Below, piece by piece: positions 32,219-43,018 of a stretch of 64,000 nt of DNA. The position numbers were made by a program, and so were the translations under genes. The DNA comes from Corylus avellana (lineage: Eukaryota > Streptophyta > Magnoliopsida > Fagales > Betulaceae), in the NCBI RefSeq assembly GCF_901000735.1, contig NC_081541.1, positions 29,318,813 to 29,382,812 on the forward strand, read 5' to 3'. The notes beneath the pieces were generated by a model. It was not told the origin of the DNA and did no database searches. It worked only from the letters and a program-made list of their open reading frames with translations. Position 1 is the stretch's first letter. Every line of letters begins with the position of its first letter.

Positions 32219-35200
32219 CAACACTAAGTTGGAACTGCCGAGGGCTTGGGACCCCTCGGACAGTTAGAGACCTGAACCGTTTGGTGAGGGTAAAGAAACC
32301 CAACTTGGTTTTCCTTATGGAAACCAAGCTTCGACAGAATAAAATGGAGGAAATTAAGTGCCGTTTGGGATACCATGGTGTTTTTGTGGTGGATTGTATT
32401 GGGAGAAGCGGAGGCCTGGCGTTGTTATGGGATGCGGAAATGGATGTGGAGATACAGAATTTTAGTCAACATCATATAAACGCCGTAGTCAAAGATCCCA
32501 AGAATCCTATACCTTGGAAGATCACGGGGTTTTATGGACATCCGGTACCGGCTAAACGTCCTACAACATGGAGTTTACTCAAAATATTGGCGCAATTTCA
32601 GCCACTACCGTGGGTTTGCCTAGGTGACTTCAACGAGATATTGATATCTTCTGAGAAGTGGGGGGGAAATGTGAGACATAGACATCAAATGGAGGATTTC
32701 CAAAAGGCTTTAGAGCATTGCGAACTCACTGATTTGGGATTTTTTGGGCCCAAGTACACCTGGAAAAATTGCAGAGAAGGGGAGGACTTCATAAAGGAAC
32801 GACTTGATAGGGGTGTGGCCAACCAAGCATGGAGGGATTTGTTCCCAACAGCGGAGATGCACGTGGAGATTGCTATAGGGTCTGACCATTCCCCTATTAT
32901 TTTATACCCTGCAGTTTCGGTGAGAGATAAGAGATGGGGACAAAAATTTCGACATGAGACCAACTGGACTCTTGAGGCGGAATACACTGATGTGGTGAAG
33001 AATGCATGGGTACAACCAATTTCTGGCGGCAGCACTTGGGATAATCTAGGAGCAAAATTAATGGGGTGTCAGAGAGCATTAGTCCAATGGCAAAAAAATA
33101 AAAAGGACCCAAAAATTTCAGAGCTAAAATCCAGACTTGCAGAGCTGCAGGGGAGGGACGGAATGGATGCATGTGAAGAGGAAAAAATGGTCCAAAAAGA
33201 ACTACAATTAATCCTGGACAGAGAAGACATCAGATGGAGGCAGAGGGCAAAGGAGATGTGGCTAAAAAATGGGGACCGTAACACGAAATATTATCATGCA
33301 TGTGCCAATGCCAAACGACGGAAAAATTCTATATATATGATCAAGGATGTGGAGGGGCAGCTTTGGGAGACACCGGATACTGTAGCCATGGCTTTTGTTA
33401 ATTATTTCTCTGACTTGTTTAAAGCAGGGCCAGAAGAGGATATGGAACCATGTCTAAGACACCTTACGATGGGAATCTCGGGAGAGATGAATGCTGAATT
33501 GTTAAAGCAGTTTACCAATGAAAAAGTAAGTGCGACAATTTCACAAATGGCTCCTCTTAAAGCACCGGGCCCGGATGGTTTCACGACGGAATTTTTCCAA
33601 AAAAATTGGGCAACAATTGGAGACGAGGTATGCAAAACAGTTATTGATATATTAAATTCGGGAGTGATGCCTCCTTCATTGAATTTAACATTTGTAGCCC
33701 TTATTCCTAAAACCAAAACCCCTTCATGTGTTACTGAATTCCGTCCTATTAGCTTATGTAACGTGTTGTATAAAATCATTTCTAAGGTCCTAGCCAATAG
33801 GTTAAAGAAAGTTTTACCTTTCATTATTTCCCCTACCCAAAGTGCATTTGTCCCAGGGAGGTTAATTTCAGATAATATTCTAGCGGCGTATGAGACGCTA
33901 CATACGATGCATTCCAGGTTGAAGGGGAAAAAGGGATTCATGGCAGTAAAGCTCGATATGAGCAAGGCTTATGATCGGGTAGAATGGAGATTTTTGGCGG
34001 CAGTCATGAAGGGTATGGGCTTTGATGATCGGTGGATTAGCCTGATTATGATGTGTGTGAAATCAACACAGTATGCGGTTATGGTAAATGGAACTCCTTG
34101 GGGCAATATTATTCCATCCAGAGGATTAAGACAGGGGGACCCTATTTCTCCCTATTTGTTCCTCATCTGTGCGGAGGCGCTAAGCTCCATGCTGACAAGT
34201 GCTCACTGTGAAGGGAGACTGTCGGGTGTTCCCACTTCTCGAAGAGGGCCCCATATTAGTCACCTCTTTTTTGCAGATGACAGTTTATTGTTTTGCAGAG
34301 CCAGGCAATCCCAATGGAGTGCTATGACGGAGATACTGAAGCTCTATGAAGGGGCATCCGGACAAAAAATGAATGCAAATAAGACCTCTATATTTTTTAG
34401 TAAAAATACTCCGTTGGAGGATCGACGGCAAATTATGGAGTTAGCTGGAATTCCATCCACTCAACGATATGAAACATATCTGGGACTTCCGGCACTTGTG
34501 GGGAAGTCGAGAACGACGGCTTTTCGAAGTATAATGGAACGGATATGGAAACGACTCCAAGACTGGAAACTTCAGTTCCTCTCTCAAGCTGGGAAAGAAG
34601 TTCTATTAAAGGCGGTCATTCAAGCCATACCTACTTATTGCATGAGTGTGTTCTTATTTCCGAAAGCCTTATGTTCGGAAATAAATTCTCTCATGCAAAA
34701 GTTTTGGTGGGGCCAAAAGGAGAAACAGAAAAAGATTGCCTGGATGAGTTGGAGCAAGATGGGGGTCTCAAAAGGACGTGGAGGTATGGGGTTTCGGGAT
34801 TTTAATTTTTTCAATAAGGCTCTCTTGGCGAAACAGGTGTGGAGAATGAGGGAATCACCGGACAGTTTCATTGCAACAATTATGAAAGCAAAGTACTTCC
34901 CAAATTGCTCTATCCTAGAGGCTCCAAAGGGGAAAAGACCATCCTTTGCTTGGAGGAGCATCCAAAGCGCATGTGGTGTGGTTCGGGAAGGACTTATATG
35001 GAGGGTGGGGAATGGAGAAAAGATACGTATATGGCACGACATATGGCTGCAAAATCCAAATCCCTACATAATCCAATCCCAACCGGCAGTGCTTCCAGAG
35101 TCAACTAGGGTCTGCGACCTTGTAGATCACGACACCAGATGGTGGAATGTTAATCTTATAGAACAAATTTTTTCTCCGGCTGAAGTCAAAATGATTTTAG

Positions 35201-36321
35201 CCATCCCCCTGAGTAGCACAAATCAAAAGGATTGTATGGTGTGGAGGGGCTCGGAAAAGGGTGAATTTTCAGTTCGCAGCGCCTATCATTTGCTAAAGGA
35301 GAAGGAGGACGACAGAAGGGGTGAATGTTCAACCCGAAGCTCCAGTGGAAAGATATGGAAACTGATCTGGGACTTACAGGTACCAAATGTAGAGAAAAAT
35401 TTTCTCTGGAAGGCTTGCCATGATATATTACCCACCAGAGAAAATTTACACAAACGGCAAGTTATTGATGACCCGGTGTGTCCCATATGTGGCCTTGAGG
35501 TTGAGACGGTTTTCCATATTCTATGGAGGTGCCCATCAGCCATGGATGTGTGGAGTGAAGGGGATCGTAAATTCCAGAAAAGCTCTCTTAGTGGCCCTCA
35601 ATTCATCCAGGTGGTGGAAGGTATGTTTAATTTATGTACTCATGAAGAGATGAGAATGTTTGTGGGGTTGGCTCGGCGGATATGGCTACGAAGAAACGAG
35701 GTGATACATGGCGGGACTTTTGCCTCTCCGAAAGAGTTGCTATTGCGTACGAAGGGAGCACTTTTAGACTACCAACAGGCCACTGAGACACCAAATCCAC
35801 CGGGAATTTCGACTATACCGAGTCAGGTGATGATACCTCCGGAGGGGTGGATTCTTGCAAACTGGGATGCTTCTCTGGACAAGGAAAGAGGAAGGGTTGG
35901 ACTGGGAGTGTTGCTGAGGGACCACACAGGGAAGATGATCCTGGCGATATGCCAAACACGGAGGGGCTACCTCAGTGCTGCGGATGCGGAGACGCTAGCA
36001 GCCATCACCGCTACCCAAATTTGCCGTACATGGGGTTTTGACAGGGTATTGTTCGTGGGTGACGCTAAAGGGGTCGTGGAAGCGATACAACAGGGAGAGC
36101 GGGGATGGAGTCGGCGGCACCTTCTCATCGCAGACCTTCACCATTATCTGAGTGAATTTTCTCACTGGAAGATAGCATATAGTAGGAGGGAGGCTAACAG
36201 GCCAGCCCATGAGCTTGCGAGAATGGCAAAACAAAATGTAATGGACGCTATGTGGGTCGTGGACCCACCCCTATGTATTCAGGACCATCTGGTTCTGGAG
36301 GAAACTGCTTTTGCTGCTTGA
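32215..36321 (+). CDS. LINE ORF2 protein: APE endonuclease, reverse transcriptase, RNase H
   Basis: 1,368 residues from the ATG at 32215. The frame is also open from an ATG at 32125, which would add 30 residues overlapping ORF1. I prefer 32215 because MTTLSWNCRGLG matches the usual start. Endonuclease, residues 1-230: SWNCRG, E36 in METK, GDFNEI, D224-H225 in SDHSPI. Reverse transcriptase about 460-760: FRPISLCNVLYKIISKVLANR, SAFVPGRLISDNI, KLDMSKAYDRVEW, GLRQGDPISPYLF, and catalytic D688-D689 in FFADDSLLF. A zinc-binding RT-associated domain (CPICGLEVETVFHILWRC) follows near 1090, and an RNase H domain from D1218 (NWDAS, AETLA, GDAKGV). All catalytic motifs are present. It nicks the target and primes cDNA there. 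Confidence 0.95.
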   Translation: MTTLSWNCRGLGTPRTVRDLNRLVRVKKPNLVFLMETKLRQNKMEEIKCRLGYHGVFVVDCIGRSGGLALLWDAEMDVEIQNFSQHHINAVVKDPKNPIPWKITGFYGHPVPAKRPTTWSLLKILAQFQPLPWVCLGDFNEILISSEKWGGNVRHRHQMEDFQKALEHCELTDLGFFGPKYTWKNCREGEDFIKERLDRGVANQAWRDLFPTAEMHVEIAIGSDHSPIILYPAVSVRDKRWGQKFRHETNWTLEAEYTDVVKNAWVQPISGGSTWDNLGAKLMGCQRALVQWQKNKKDPKISELKSRLAELQGRDGMDACEEEKMVQKELQLILDREDIRWRQRAKEMWLKNGDRNTKYYHACANAKRRKNSIYMIKDVEGQLWETPDTVAMAFVNYFSDLFKAGPEEDMEPCLRHLTMGISGEMNAELLKQFTNEKVSATISQMAPLKAPGPDGFTTEFFQKNWATIGDEVCKTVIDILNSGVMPPSLNLTFVALIPKTKTPSCVTEFRPISLCNVLYKIISKVLANRLKKVLPFIISPTQSAFVPGRLISDNILAAYETLHTMHSRLKGKKGFMAVKLDMSKAYDRVEWRFLAAVMKGMGFDDRWISLIMMCVKSTQYAVMVNGTPWGNIIPSRGLRQGDPISPYLFLICAEALSSMLTSAHCEGRLSGVPTSRRGPHISHLFFADDSLLFCRARQSQWSAMTEILKLYEGASGQKMNANKTSIFFSKNTPLEDRRQIMELAGIPSTQRYETYLGLPALVGKSRTTAFRSIMERIWKRLQDWKLQFLSQAGKEVLLKAVIQAIPTYCMSVFLFPKALCSEINSLMQKFWWGQKEKQKKIAWMSWSKMGVSKGRGGMGFRDFNFFNKALLAKQVWRMRESPDSFIATIMKAKYFPNCSILEAPKGKRPSFAWRSIQSACGVVREGLIWRVGNGEKIRIWHDIWLQNPNPYIIQSQPAVLPESTRVCDLVDHDTRWWNVNLIEQIFSPAEVKMILAIPLSSTNQKDCMVWRGSEKGEFSVRSAYHLLKEKEDDRRGECSTRSSSGKIWKLIWDLQVPNVEKNFLWKACHDILPTRENLHKRQVIDDPVCPICGLEVETVFHILWRCPSAMDVWSEGDRKFQKSSLSGPQFIQVVEGMFNLCTHEEMRMFVGLARRIWLRRNEVIHGGTFASPKELLLRTKGALLDYQQATETPNPPGISTIPSQVMIPPEGWILANWDASLDKERGRVGLGVLLRDHTGKMILAICQTRRGYLSAADAETLAAITATQICRTWGFDRVLFVGDAKGVVEAIQQGERGWSRRHLLIADLHHYLSEFSHWKIAYSRREANRPAHELARMAKQNVMDAMWVVDPPLCIQDHLVLEETAFAA

Positions 36322-36345
36322 GTAATGAAAGTTAAACTTTTCATC

Positions 36346-36366
36346 AAAAAAAAAAAAAAAAAAAAA
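36346..36366 (+). other. LINE poly-A tail
   Basis: 21 A residues directly before the downstream target-site duplication; the ORF2 stop lies only 25 bases ahead, so the 3' UTR is very short. Confidence 0.92.
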
Positions 36367-36420
36367 GGTTTGAGGATATTTCCTTCAAACTGATTTGGAG
36401 GAAATTTATGTCCATTATTA

Positions 36421-36776
36421 GGGGTGCAAACGAGCCAAGCTTGAGCGAGCTTCCCTTGTTTAAGCTCAACCTGTTTAAATTTTACTCGAGCTCAGCTTGT
36501 TTATGAGCATTTGCTTAGTCTGGCTAGCAGAGTAAGGAGCCTGAGTCAATACAATAAGGCACTTAGTTTCAAAGAGAGATGATATGCATCCTTTTATTAT
36601 AAAAGGATGCTATTAGAAAAAAAAAAAAAAAAAAATTATATATATATATATGAGCAATTATGTGAACAACTACCAATTCGAGCTTTATACGAGCTGCACT
36701 TAATAATCGAATTGAGTACGAAACGAGTCCAAGCTCAAGCTCTCGCGAGAGCTTCGCTCACTTAACACCTCTGTAG
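36421..36776. mobile_element. hAT-type MITE with 8-bp target duplication (copy A)
   Basis: GGGGTGCAAACGAGCCAAGC at the left and GCTCACTTAACACCTCTGTAG at the right form degenerate inverted ends. CATTATTA flanks both sides (36413-36420 and 36777-36784); an 8-bp duplication is typical of hAT. The inside has GAGCTTGTTTATGAGC-type motifs and an AT microsatellite. The copy at 45878-46239 shows the insertion predates the duplication. Confidence 0.8.
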
Positions 36777-37042
36777 CATTATTAAAAATTAGTTGTCCAC
36801 AATACATCCAAAATAGACTCGAAATATATATATATATATATATATGTCTTGTCAACATGTGTTTTGGGTCACTTTCATTTTCTTTTTAATAATTTTGAAA
36901 GTAAGAAACAAAGAGAGCTCGCTTTCAATGCCAATTTATTATAACCTACTGAATTACCCGTACGTAGACATTAATATTAATTATTATGATAAAATCAAAA
37001 CTAAATATTTTTGCTCTTCTCCCATCCAACCAACTAATTTAA

Positions 37043-37092
37043 TACACCATCTTTTTATTTTTTTAGTGCATGAAATTTTTTTTTATTTTTTA

Positions 37093-37129
<37 letters not shown>

Positions 37130-37207
37130 TTTTATTGAGAGAACCTAAAATATCAGCTTTAAAGTGAAAAAAAAAAAAAAAAAAAGATTAAAAAAAAAAA
37201 TGGTGTA
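37043..37207. mobile_element. small MITE present only in copy A
   Basis: TACACCATCTTTTTATTT at the left and AAAAAATGGTGTA at the right are inverted repeats; the middle holds an ATT microsatellite (about 37099-37128). The second duplication copy (near 46500) reads straight through TTTTATAGAATT, giving the empty site and a probable TA target duplication. Confidence 0.8.
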
Positions 37208-37286
37208 TAGAATTACCACGATCTACCTTAGAGGCGGTGACGGCGAGGCCATTAAACAAAAGACTGGAAGCCATTAGAGAGTTTTA

Positions 37287-37309
37287 NNNNNNNNNNNNNN
37301 NNNNNNNNN
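37287..37309. other. assembly gap (23 N), true size larger
   Basis: 23 N replace a stretch that is about 235 bp long in the other duplication copy (46581-46803). The N count therefore understates the missing sequence, unless there is a real deletion. Confidence 0.85.
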
Positions 37310-37626
37310 AGGAGAGAAAAAATTTTGTAACGTAGAACTTCAAAAGCCAGACAAAAATTGTTGTTTCAAGTGCCACACACGCCACAATGATAAAAAGATG
37401 ATCTAAAATAACTTTTGTTCTTAATTAGAAAGTGGAGACGCTATTTAAGTTTTTGAAATTAGTTGTAATTTAACTAAATCTTATTTTTTTCGTTCACTTT
37501 TTATTTTAATTAAATATTTTAATGTATTTGATCTAATCATTTATTAAGAGAGAGTTTAAGTATGAATAGAATATTATAATATTAATTAAATTATTAAATT
37601 AACTATTTTTTATTATTAGCTTAAAC

Positions 37627-37685
37627 NNNNNNNNNNNNNNNNNNNNNNNNNNNNNNNNNNNNNNNNNNNNNNNNNNNNNNNNNNN
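37627..37685. other. assembly gap (59 N)
   Basis: It falls where the other copy has a poly-T tract and ACATGTTCGCACAAG (47121-47178), so it is probably a failed homopolymer. Confidence 0.85.
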
Positions 37686-37927
37686 GATTAGATCTAGTGA
37701 CATCTACTTCATGTGGCGTAGTCTCCAGTCAATTAAGATACCTCTTACAGACTATTAACTTAAACTTTTGAGACAACTAATAAAGGTTTAACATGCTAGT
37801 TTTTACACATATTTATCACATTAAAAAAAAAAAAAAAACTAATATAAAAAGTCACTTAAAATAGAACACTGGGGTGAAATGAATACTAATATTATTACTC
37901 TTTTTATACTAAGACTCTCACTCCAAT

Positions 37928-38786
37928 TGTAATGACCCCGATGGAAAAATCAATTAACTGGTAATTGACCTAATGATTCGTCTCTCAACCTTATCCTTAA
38001 CGGGACAAGACTCAGGGATCATAACTTCTTCTAAACAAGAGAATTCAGCAGAAGACTTCTAAACTATAGGAAATGAGAACAATGATAAAATAACCACATA
38101 TTCATGCACTAGAGTAAACATAATACCTCATATCATAAAAATAAGTCATCAAATGTATCGATCCTTAGACCATCATCATAACAAAATATTACATTCCCAA
38201 ATGATAATTCTCTTACAAAAGATCAACAGGTCAAATCCTAAACTTAAGTAGGGCTAGAGAAATAATAATTTTCACTATATCTGCTCGGGTATTTCCTCCA
38301 TCATCCCACATGGACTTCAACTAGATTTAGTCCATATCCTAAAAAATGACTCGGATCAGGTCATATGCAAACACTCATGTCAGATCTGAAGGCATCCTCG
38401 TCTAGGCTAGCTAAATCACGCAATTATTCATAATGAAGGAAAAAAATATAAAAACGAAGGGGTAAGTTTAAAGACTTCGTAAATGTTAATGCACATAATA
38501 TCCATGCCAGTTTAGTGATGAATTCTATTTGTCAAAGTATGCAACAATTTAATCATGACAGTTTTTCACAGGTGTGATGTAGATATATGATACATGCTTA
38601 TAATAATGAGTAACAATGATAATTCAACAATATGGTCTACCAAAAATATTACCCATTCTCAGCAGGGTTAGCACTGTCCTGAGAGACCTATAATACAACA
38701 CCAGTACATTGGATATTATACATTACTTGTCCATAACACTAGTAGCACTACTGAGTCCGACCTCTGGTGGCCCACACCACTAATGA
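37928..38786 (+). repeat. 5' part of a solo LTR (copy A), cut by a gap
   Basis: TGTAATGACCCCGATGG preceded by CCAAT, as in the complete copy at 47416-49503. The remaining 1.2 kb are missing at the gap 38787-38886. Confidence 0.8.
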
Positions 38787-38886
38787 NNNNNNNNNNNNNN
38801 NNNNNNNNNNNNNNNNNNNNNNNNNNNNNNNNNNNNNNNNNNNNNNNNNNNNNNNNNNNNNNNNNNNNNNNNNNNNNNNNNNNNNN
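38787..38886. other. assembly gap (100 N)
   Basis: Exactly 100 N. It hides the right border of duplication copy A and possibly the upstream exons of SDH2. Confidence 0.95.
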
Positions 38887-40268
38887 TATTCAATAATTTT
38901 TCTTTTTTTGAATGATTGAGTTGGTTGTGTTGTGTTTCGTGCATTTGGGAAGTAAAGCTTCGATAAATTGCTTAGAAAATGACCGAAGCTTAGTTCTGTA
39001 GTCCTCAGAATGAAGCTATTTGGTAAATGATTCCGCTATGCATGATGTGGTATATTTGGAAAGAAAGAAATGACTGAAGCTTTGAATACAGTGAGAGGGC
39101 AGTGGCGGAGTTGAAAGCCTTCTTTTTCTATACCCTTTTCCAATGATGACCGCCTATGATTGTTTTCATGACTTTTTGATTTCTTTCTTTCTTTCTTTCT
39201 TTCTTTCTTTTTTTTTTTTTCTTGGGTGCTTCTCTTATATATTTTTTGTGTATTGGGTGCAACCTTTGGTCTTTAATGAATTTCGTTACTTATAAAAAAA
39301 GATTGGTTGATAATGAATTTTATTTAGAATGATTGAGTTTGTTGTGCTGGGTTCTATAAATTGCTTAGAAAATGTTTTTTTTTTTAATTTTTTTTGATAA
39401 ATTGGTGGATGTTGAATGAAATTTGTTTAGAATAATTGAGTTGGATGTGTTCTGTACATTTGGGAAGAGAACCTTCTGTAATTTGAGAAGAAAGGACCTG
39501 AGTTGGATGGTGCGTGATTGGAATGAAAAAAAAAAAAAAGATTGTAGTGAAATGGACGGAAATGAGACGGAAGTATCTGATCAGAAAAATTGAAAATTTA
39601 ACCTAGGGTGTTAAATGAAAACTGGACAAAGCACAGGGGATGTACGATGTAGTTTCCTTGGTTTTTAAGCTAATAGGCCTGGAATAAGTTATGTGCTAGA
39701 CATGGAAACTGTTTAGAAATGTCTGACCTATGTTTAAACTTGTACATGCAAATAAAGGGGTTTTCTTTCTTCATACATCACTATGTTTTTGCATCAGCAT
39801 TTTTTTAAACTCCATGGTAGAATTCTTAAAATTTAAACTGTCTTTCTGAATTAAATGGTTTAGATTTTGTCAGCGTAGGATTGTCTAGAGGAAATGTACT
39901 TGTTGTCGCAATATTGTTCTCATCTTAATAAGTATACTTTTGTGATGTCCGTTGTCTTTTACTGTGGGGATTTTTATCAGAAGGTTACTACTTACTAGGA
40001 GCAATATATGAATTCTTCGTAGGGATTCAGAAATCATTTTGATTGCTGAAATCCCTTTGTGGTAAAGGGGTGGTGGGTGGGTATGTGTTTTTGTCCAGAT
40101 ATCCTTAAGTCTCTCCTTGTTTGTCTGTACCCTTAAATATCATAATATACGGATTCTTCCGGAGGATTAATCTTATTTCCTTCGTTTCTTTTTATCAAAA
40201 TATTTGCAATGGCTTCAAGTTATGCTGAAGTTCTAAAGATTTTTATATGTGGGTTGTACATGCTGTAG
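38887..40268 (+). other. probable last intron of SDH2, no exon seen
   Basis: T-rich, non-coding sequence ending in the acceptor TGCTGTAG (40261-40268). It contains a TTTC microsatellite (39181-39210). I found none of the upstream SDH2 exons. Confidence 0.6.
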
Positions 40269-40452
40269 ATGGATAAGTGACAGCCGTGATGAATATACCA
40301 AGGAGCGATTGGATGCCATAAATGACGAGTTCAAGCTATACCGCTGTCATACCATACTAAACTGTGCCCGTGCCTGTCCAAAGGGCTTGAACCCCGGAAA
40401 GCAGATCACGCATATCAAGCAGCTCCAGATAGCTAAGCGTTTGACTCTCTAG
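40269..40452 (+). CDS. SDH2: last exon of succinate dehydrogenase iron-sulfur subunit (SDH2), 5' exons not in the window
   Basis: After the acceptor TGCTGTAG the frame reads [60 protein letters not shown], stop TAG. This is the C-terminus of complex II subunit B, which passes electrons from the flavoprotein to ubiquinone at the inner mitochondrial membrane. The [12 protein letters not shown] block holds cysteines of the 3Fe-4S and 4Fe-4S clusters. The tail after QLQ is a few residues longer than usual. No stops and full conservation suggest a functional exon, or a very recent fragment. The 2Fe-2S domain and transit peptide must lie in the gap at 38787 or be lost. Confidence 0.88.
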
Positions 40453-41183
40453 GTTTGTGAAGCATGCTGCTGATAATGTTAAGCATTTGGCCAGTTATTC
40501 TGGGATTTTGTTGATGACCCGTGAACCATTTGTATCGAGTTAATAATATGAAGCACTGAATGTACTCCTATCCCATTTGTACCTAAAAAAATTTGGAAAA
40601 TTGAATTGTGTTGTTGTTGTTTGATCTCAAATAAATGTTAATAGAACTCCACCGATCCATCTGGATTTTGCCATTGGATGTTATTTTGTTTTTCTTGTGT
40701 GTGAGATGGCTTATTCTATACATCAAGTCTTGAAACATACACTGTTATAAATTTGTCAAGAGTACCAGATTTGAACCGGGTTCAGAGAAAATTCTTCAAA
40801 CTCAGTATATTATTTTGATTTGTATTCAAAATATATGGAATTTTTGTATGTATTTTTAAAACCACTTAAAAATGCATGTAAAAAAGTATATTTATCTTGG
40901 AAACAAGTCAGTTTGAAAATTACTTTAGATTGTGATGGATTATTATTAATTTCGAGAGATGGAAAGAAGAATAAAAAAATAGTATATAGCAGTACTTGTC
41001 CGGGACTTCTATAAAGATTCGGACTTCTTAAAATCAATGAAATACATGGATTAAATTCTTATGAAGTTTAGTTAACTTTATTGTTTTTAAAGTTTTAATT
41101 TGTTAATTTAAAATAAACGGTTCATATTTAAGGATTTCAAGAATTTAATATTGAAAGTTAACTTTAAAATTATAGAGACCACG
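40453..41183. other. SDH2 3' UTR and spacer
   Basis: Possible polyadenylation signal AATAAA near 40630 (CTCAAATAAATG). Beyond about 40750 it is plain AT-rich DNA. Confidence 0.55.
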
Positions 41184-43018
41184 TGTCACGGCCCTAATGT
41201 GGCTGTGGTGTGGCAGCAGGGGCATGAGTGCTTTGCACCCCTGCTGGCCACTAAGCCAAGGCATGAAGGGGCATGCCTAGGTTGAGGATGCTGCTTGGAG
41301 AAGGCTAAGGCTTGCTGCAAAGGATCAAAGGGAGTGGCCCATGCACTGTCAAGGTGCTTGGGCATGTTGCTGTTGGCCCAAGAGCTGCTGTGGGGCGCAT
41401 GGATTGCTGGGATGGCTTGTGTGAGTGGGCTGGGCGTGGCCCAGGCCCTTGTATGCTTGTCTGTCTGGACCATGGTGCAGTATGCTGCTGAGAGGGGCCA
41501 CATGGCGCCCAAGATGCCTTTGAGTTATGCTGGAAAATGCCTGCAGGCAGTGGCCACGTCGTGGCACTGTCCTGCCCAAGTGATGGTGCTGTTGAAGCAT
41601 GGTGTGGCTTGCTGGAACAGCCACATGGTGCCCTTGCCTTGTTCAAGAAGACCTGCTGTGCCAGGGTTCTATGATTGCCTTGCAGTGGAGTTGGGAGGCT
41701 GATTGACCTTGAGTGTAGCAGTGGGATGGTGTGGGGCGCTGGCCAAGCCCCATGGCTGATCATTGCTTGCTACAGTGGGCAGAGTGGTGTTCTGCCTTGC
41801 CTGCAGGACTTGGACAAGTGGCAGGGAACTTGCTGGGCCTCAATGGTGCAGTTGAAGCTTGCAGGAGAGCTGCAAGGGCTGCCTTGTGGCAGCAAGGGCG
41901 TTGGCTGGATTCAAATGGACCAAGGAGCATGGTCCAGGTGGCAGGCTGCTTGCTGGAGGAGACCATGTTGCACCATGCTGTGGGCTGCAACCAGGTGGCA
42001 GCCCACTGCAGCAAAGCATGCTACAAATGAGTTGCCTTGTAGTAGTATCAGCTGATGGTGTTGGCTGAATTCGAATGGACCAGGGAGCATGGTCCAGGTG
42101 GCTGGTTGCTTGCTGGAAATGGTGAAGCTGCAACAGGCAGTGGGCTGGAGCCAGGTGGCAGCCCACTGCAGCAAGGCCATTCCTCTTGATGGCTACAAGT
42201 TGGCTGCCTTGTGGCAGTGCACAAGCTGAAGGGGTTGGACGAATTCAAATGGGCCAAGGGGGCCTGCAACACGTGGTTGGCTGGTGCAGGGCATGCTGAA
42301 GAGAGGCAGCATGTCTGTTGGTAGCTATATTGGGTGCAGTGGGCTGGAGCCAGGTGGCAGCCCACTGCCATGAGCTGAGAACCATGCTGGGGCTTATTTA
42401 AGCAAGGCATGGCTGCTTGTTGGAGCAGGCTGAGAAGTCTCAGGAAGCTGGAGAGTACAGAAAAGCTAAGAGAGAAAGCTTGGCTGTAGCTTGAGAGCTC
42501 AAAGTGAGCTGAAGGAGTGCCTAGGGCAGAGAAGGCTTGTGAGTGCTGGAGACTGCCGAAGTGCTGCTGGAGGCCGAAGTTGCTTGCTGCTAGAAGGGAG
42601 ACTCTGGTTGCTTGTAACAGACAAGCGTTGTGGAAGAGGGCCACACACTTGGGGGAGTGCTGATTGACTTTGTAGTGAGAAACAGTGGGCTGTGTGAGAG
42701 TTTCATTGTTGTCTTGTAAAGCCTTGGTGGCTGGGTCATTCATGTATCTCTTGTAAGCCTGAGGGCTGAGTTGGTGTTGAGACTAAGGGCTCCAAAGTGT
42801 GCTGTGGACCCTAGTCCGTCCTTGTACAGATTCGTTGAGTGAATTGTAAAGGTTGGGAGGTGTTGCTCCCGTAAAAAGTAAGTGTGCTGTGCTTGTGCTG
42901 TGCTTGGCTTCCACTAACCTCAGTTGGTGAGGGTGAGTTGGCTGCCTAAGGCGCTGTGTGGTGCGTTGCTTAGGGCCATCACGTGGCTGGTTTGGTGCGA
43001 AAAATTAGCCCCGTGACA
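41184..43018 (+). mobile_element. GC-rich solo LTR candidate (1.83 kb)
   Basis: Starts TGTCACGGCCCTAAT and ends ATTAGCCCCGTGACA, short inverted TG...CA ends as in an LTR. A TATA-like TTATTTAAGC near 42390 could start transcription. The left 1.2 kb is GC-rich and internally repeated (see 41892-42375). There is no coding domain: the many long frames here contradict each other and come from composition. No 5-bp target duplication (CCACG left, ATAGT right). Its right end is exactly where duplication copy B begins. It could alternatively be another kind of TG...CA element. Confidence 0.6.
41892..42375 (+). repeat. three diverged tandem units of about 160-175 bp
   Basis: Units begin near 41892, 42052 and 42228 with GTTGGCTGGATTCAAATGG-type sequence and end with CCAGGTGGCAGCCCACTGC. 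Units 1 and 2 are the most alike; the third has changed middle sequence. Confidence 0.8.

Larger units (their letters stand above)
30478..36366 (+). mobile_element. full-length L1-type LINE with two intact ORFs
   Basis: 5.9 kb: a 220-bp 5' region, ORF1 (RNA-binding), ORF2 (endonuclease, reverse transcriptase, RNase H), and a 21-base poly-A tail (36346-36366). It is bounded by a target-site duplication of 11-12 bp. The paralogous locus near 45826 is uninterrupted, so the insertion came after the segmental duplication or hit only one copy. With no stop or frameshift in 5.6 kb of coding sequence it may still be, or recently was, mobile. The first 110 bases are AT-rich and may be filler rather than LINE 5' UTR. 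Confidence 0.95.
36366..38786. repeat. segmental duplication, copy A right part
   Basis: Resumes after the LINE and matches 45818-48274. By eye identity is about 98 percent up to the gap at 37287 and falls to about 92 percent after it. The end is hidden by the gap at 38787. Confidence 0.9.

Noticed and set aside
41295..42743. Many overlapping long reading frames on both strands
   Set aside because: They come from GC-rich repetitive sequence, conflict with each other and match no protein family I recognise.
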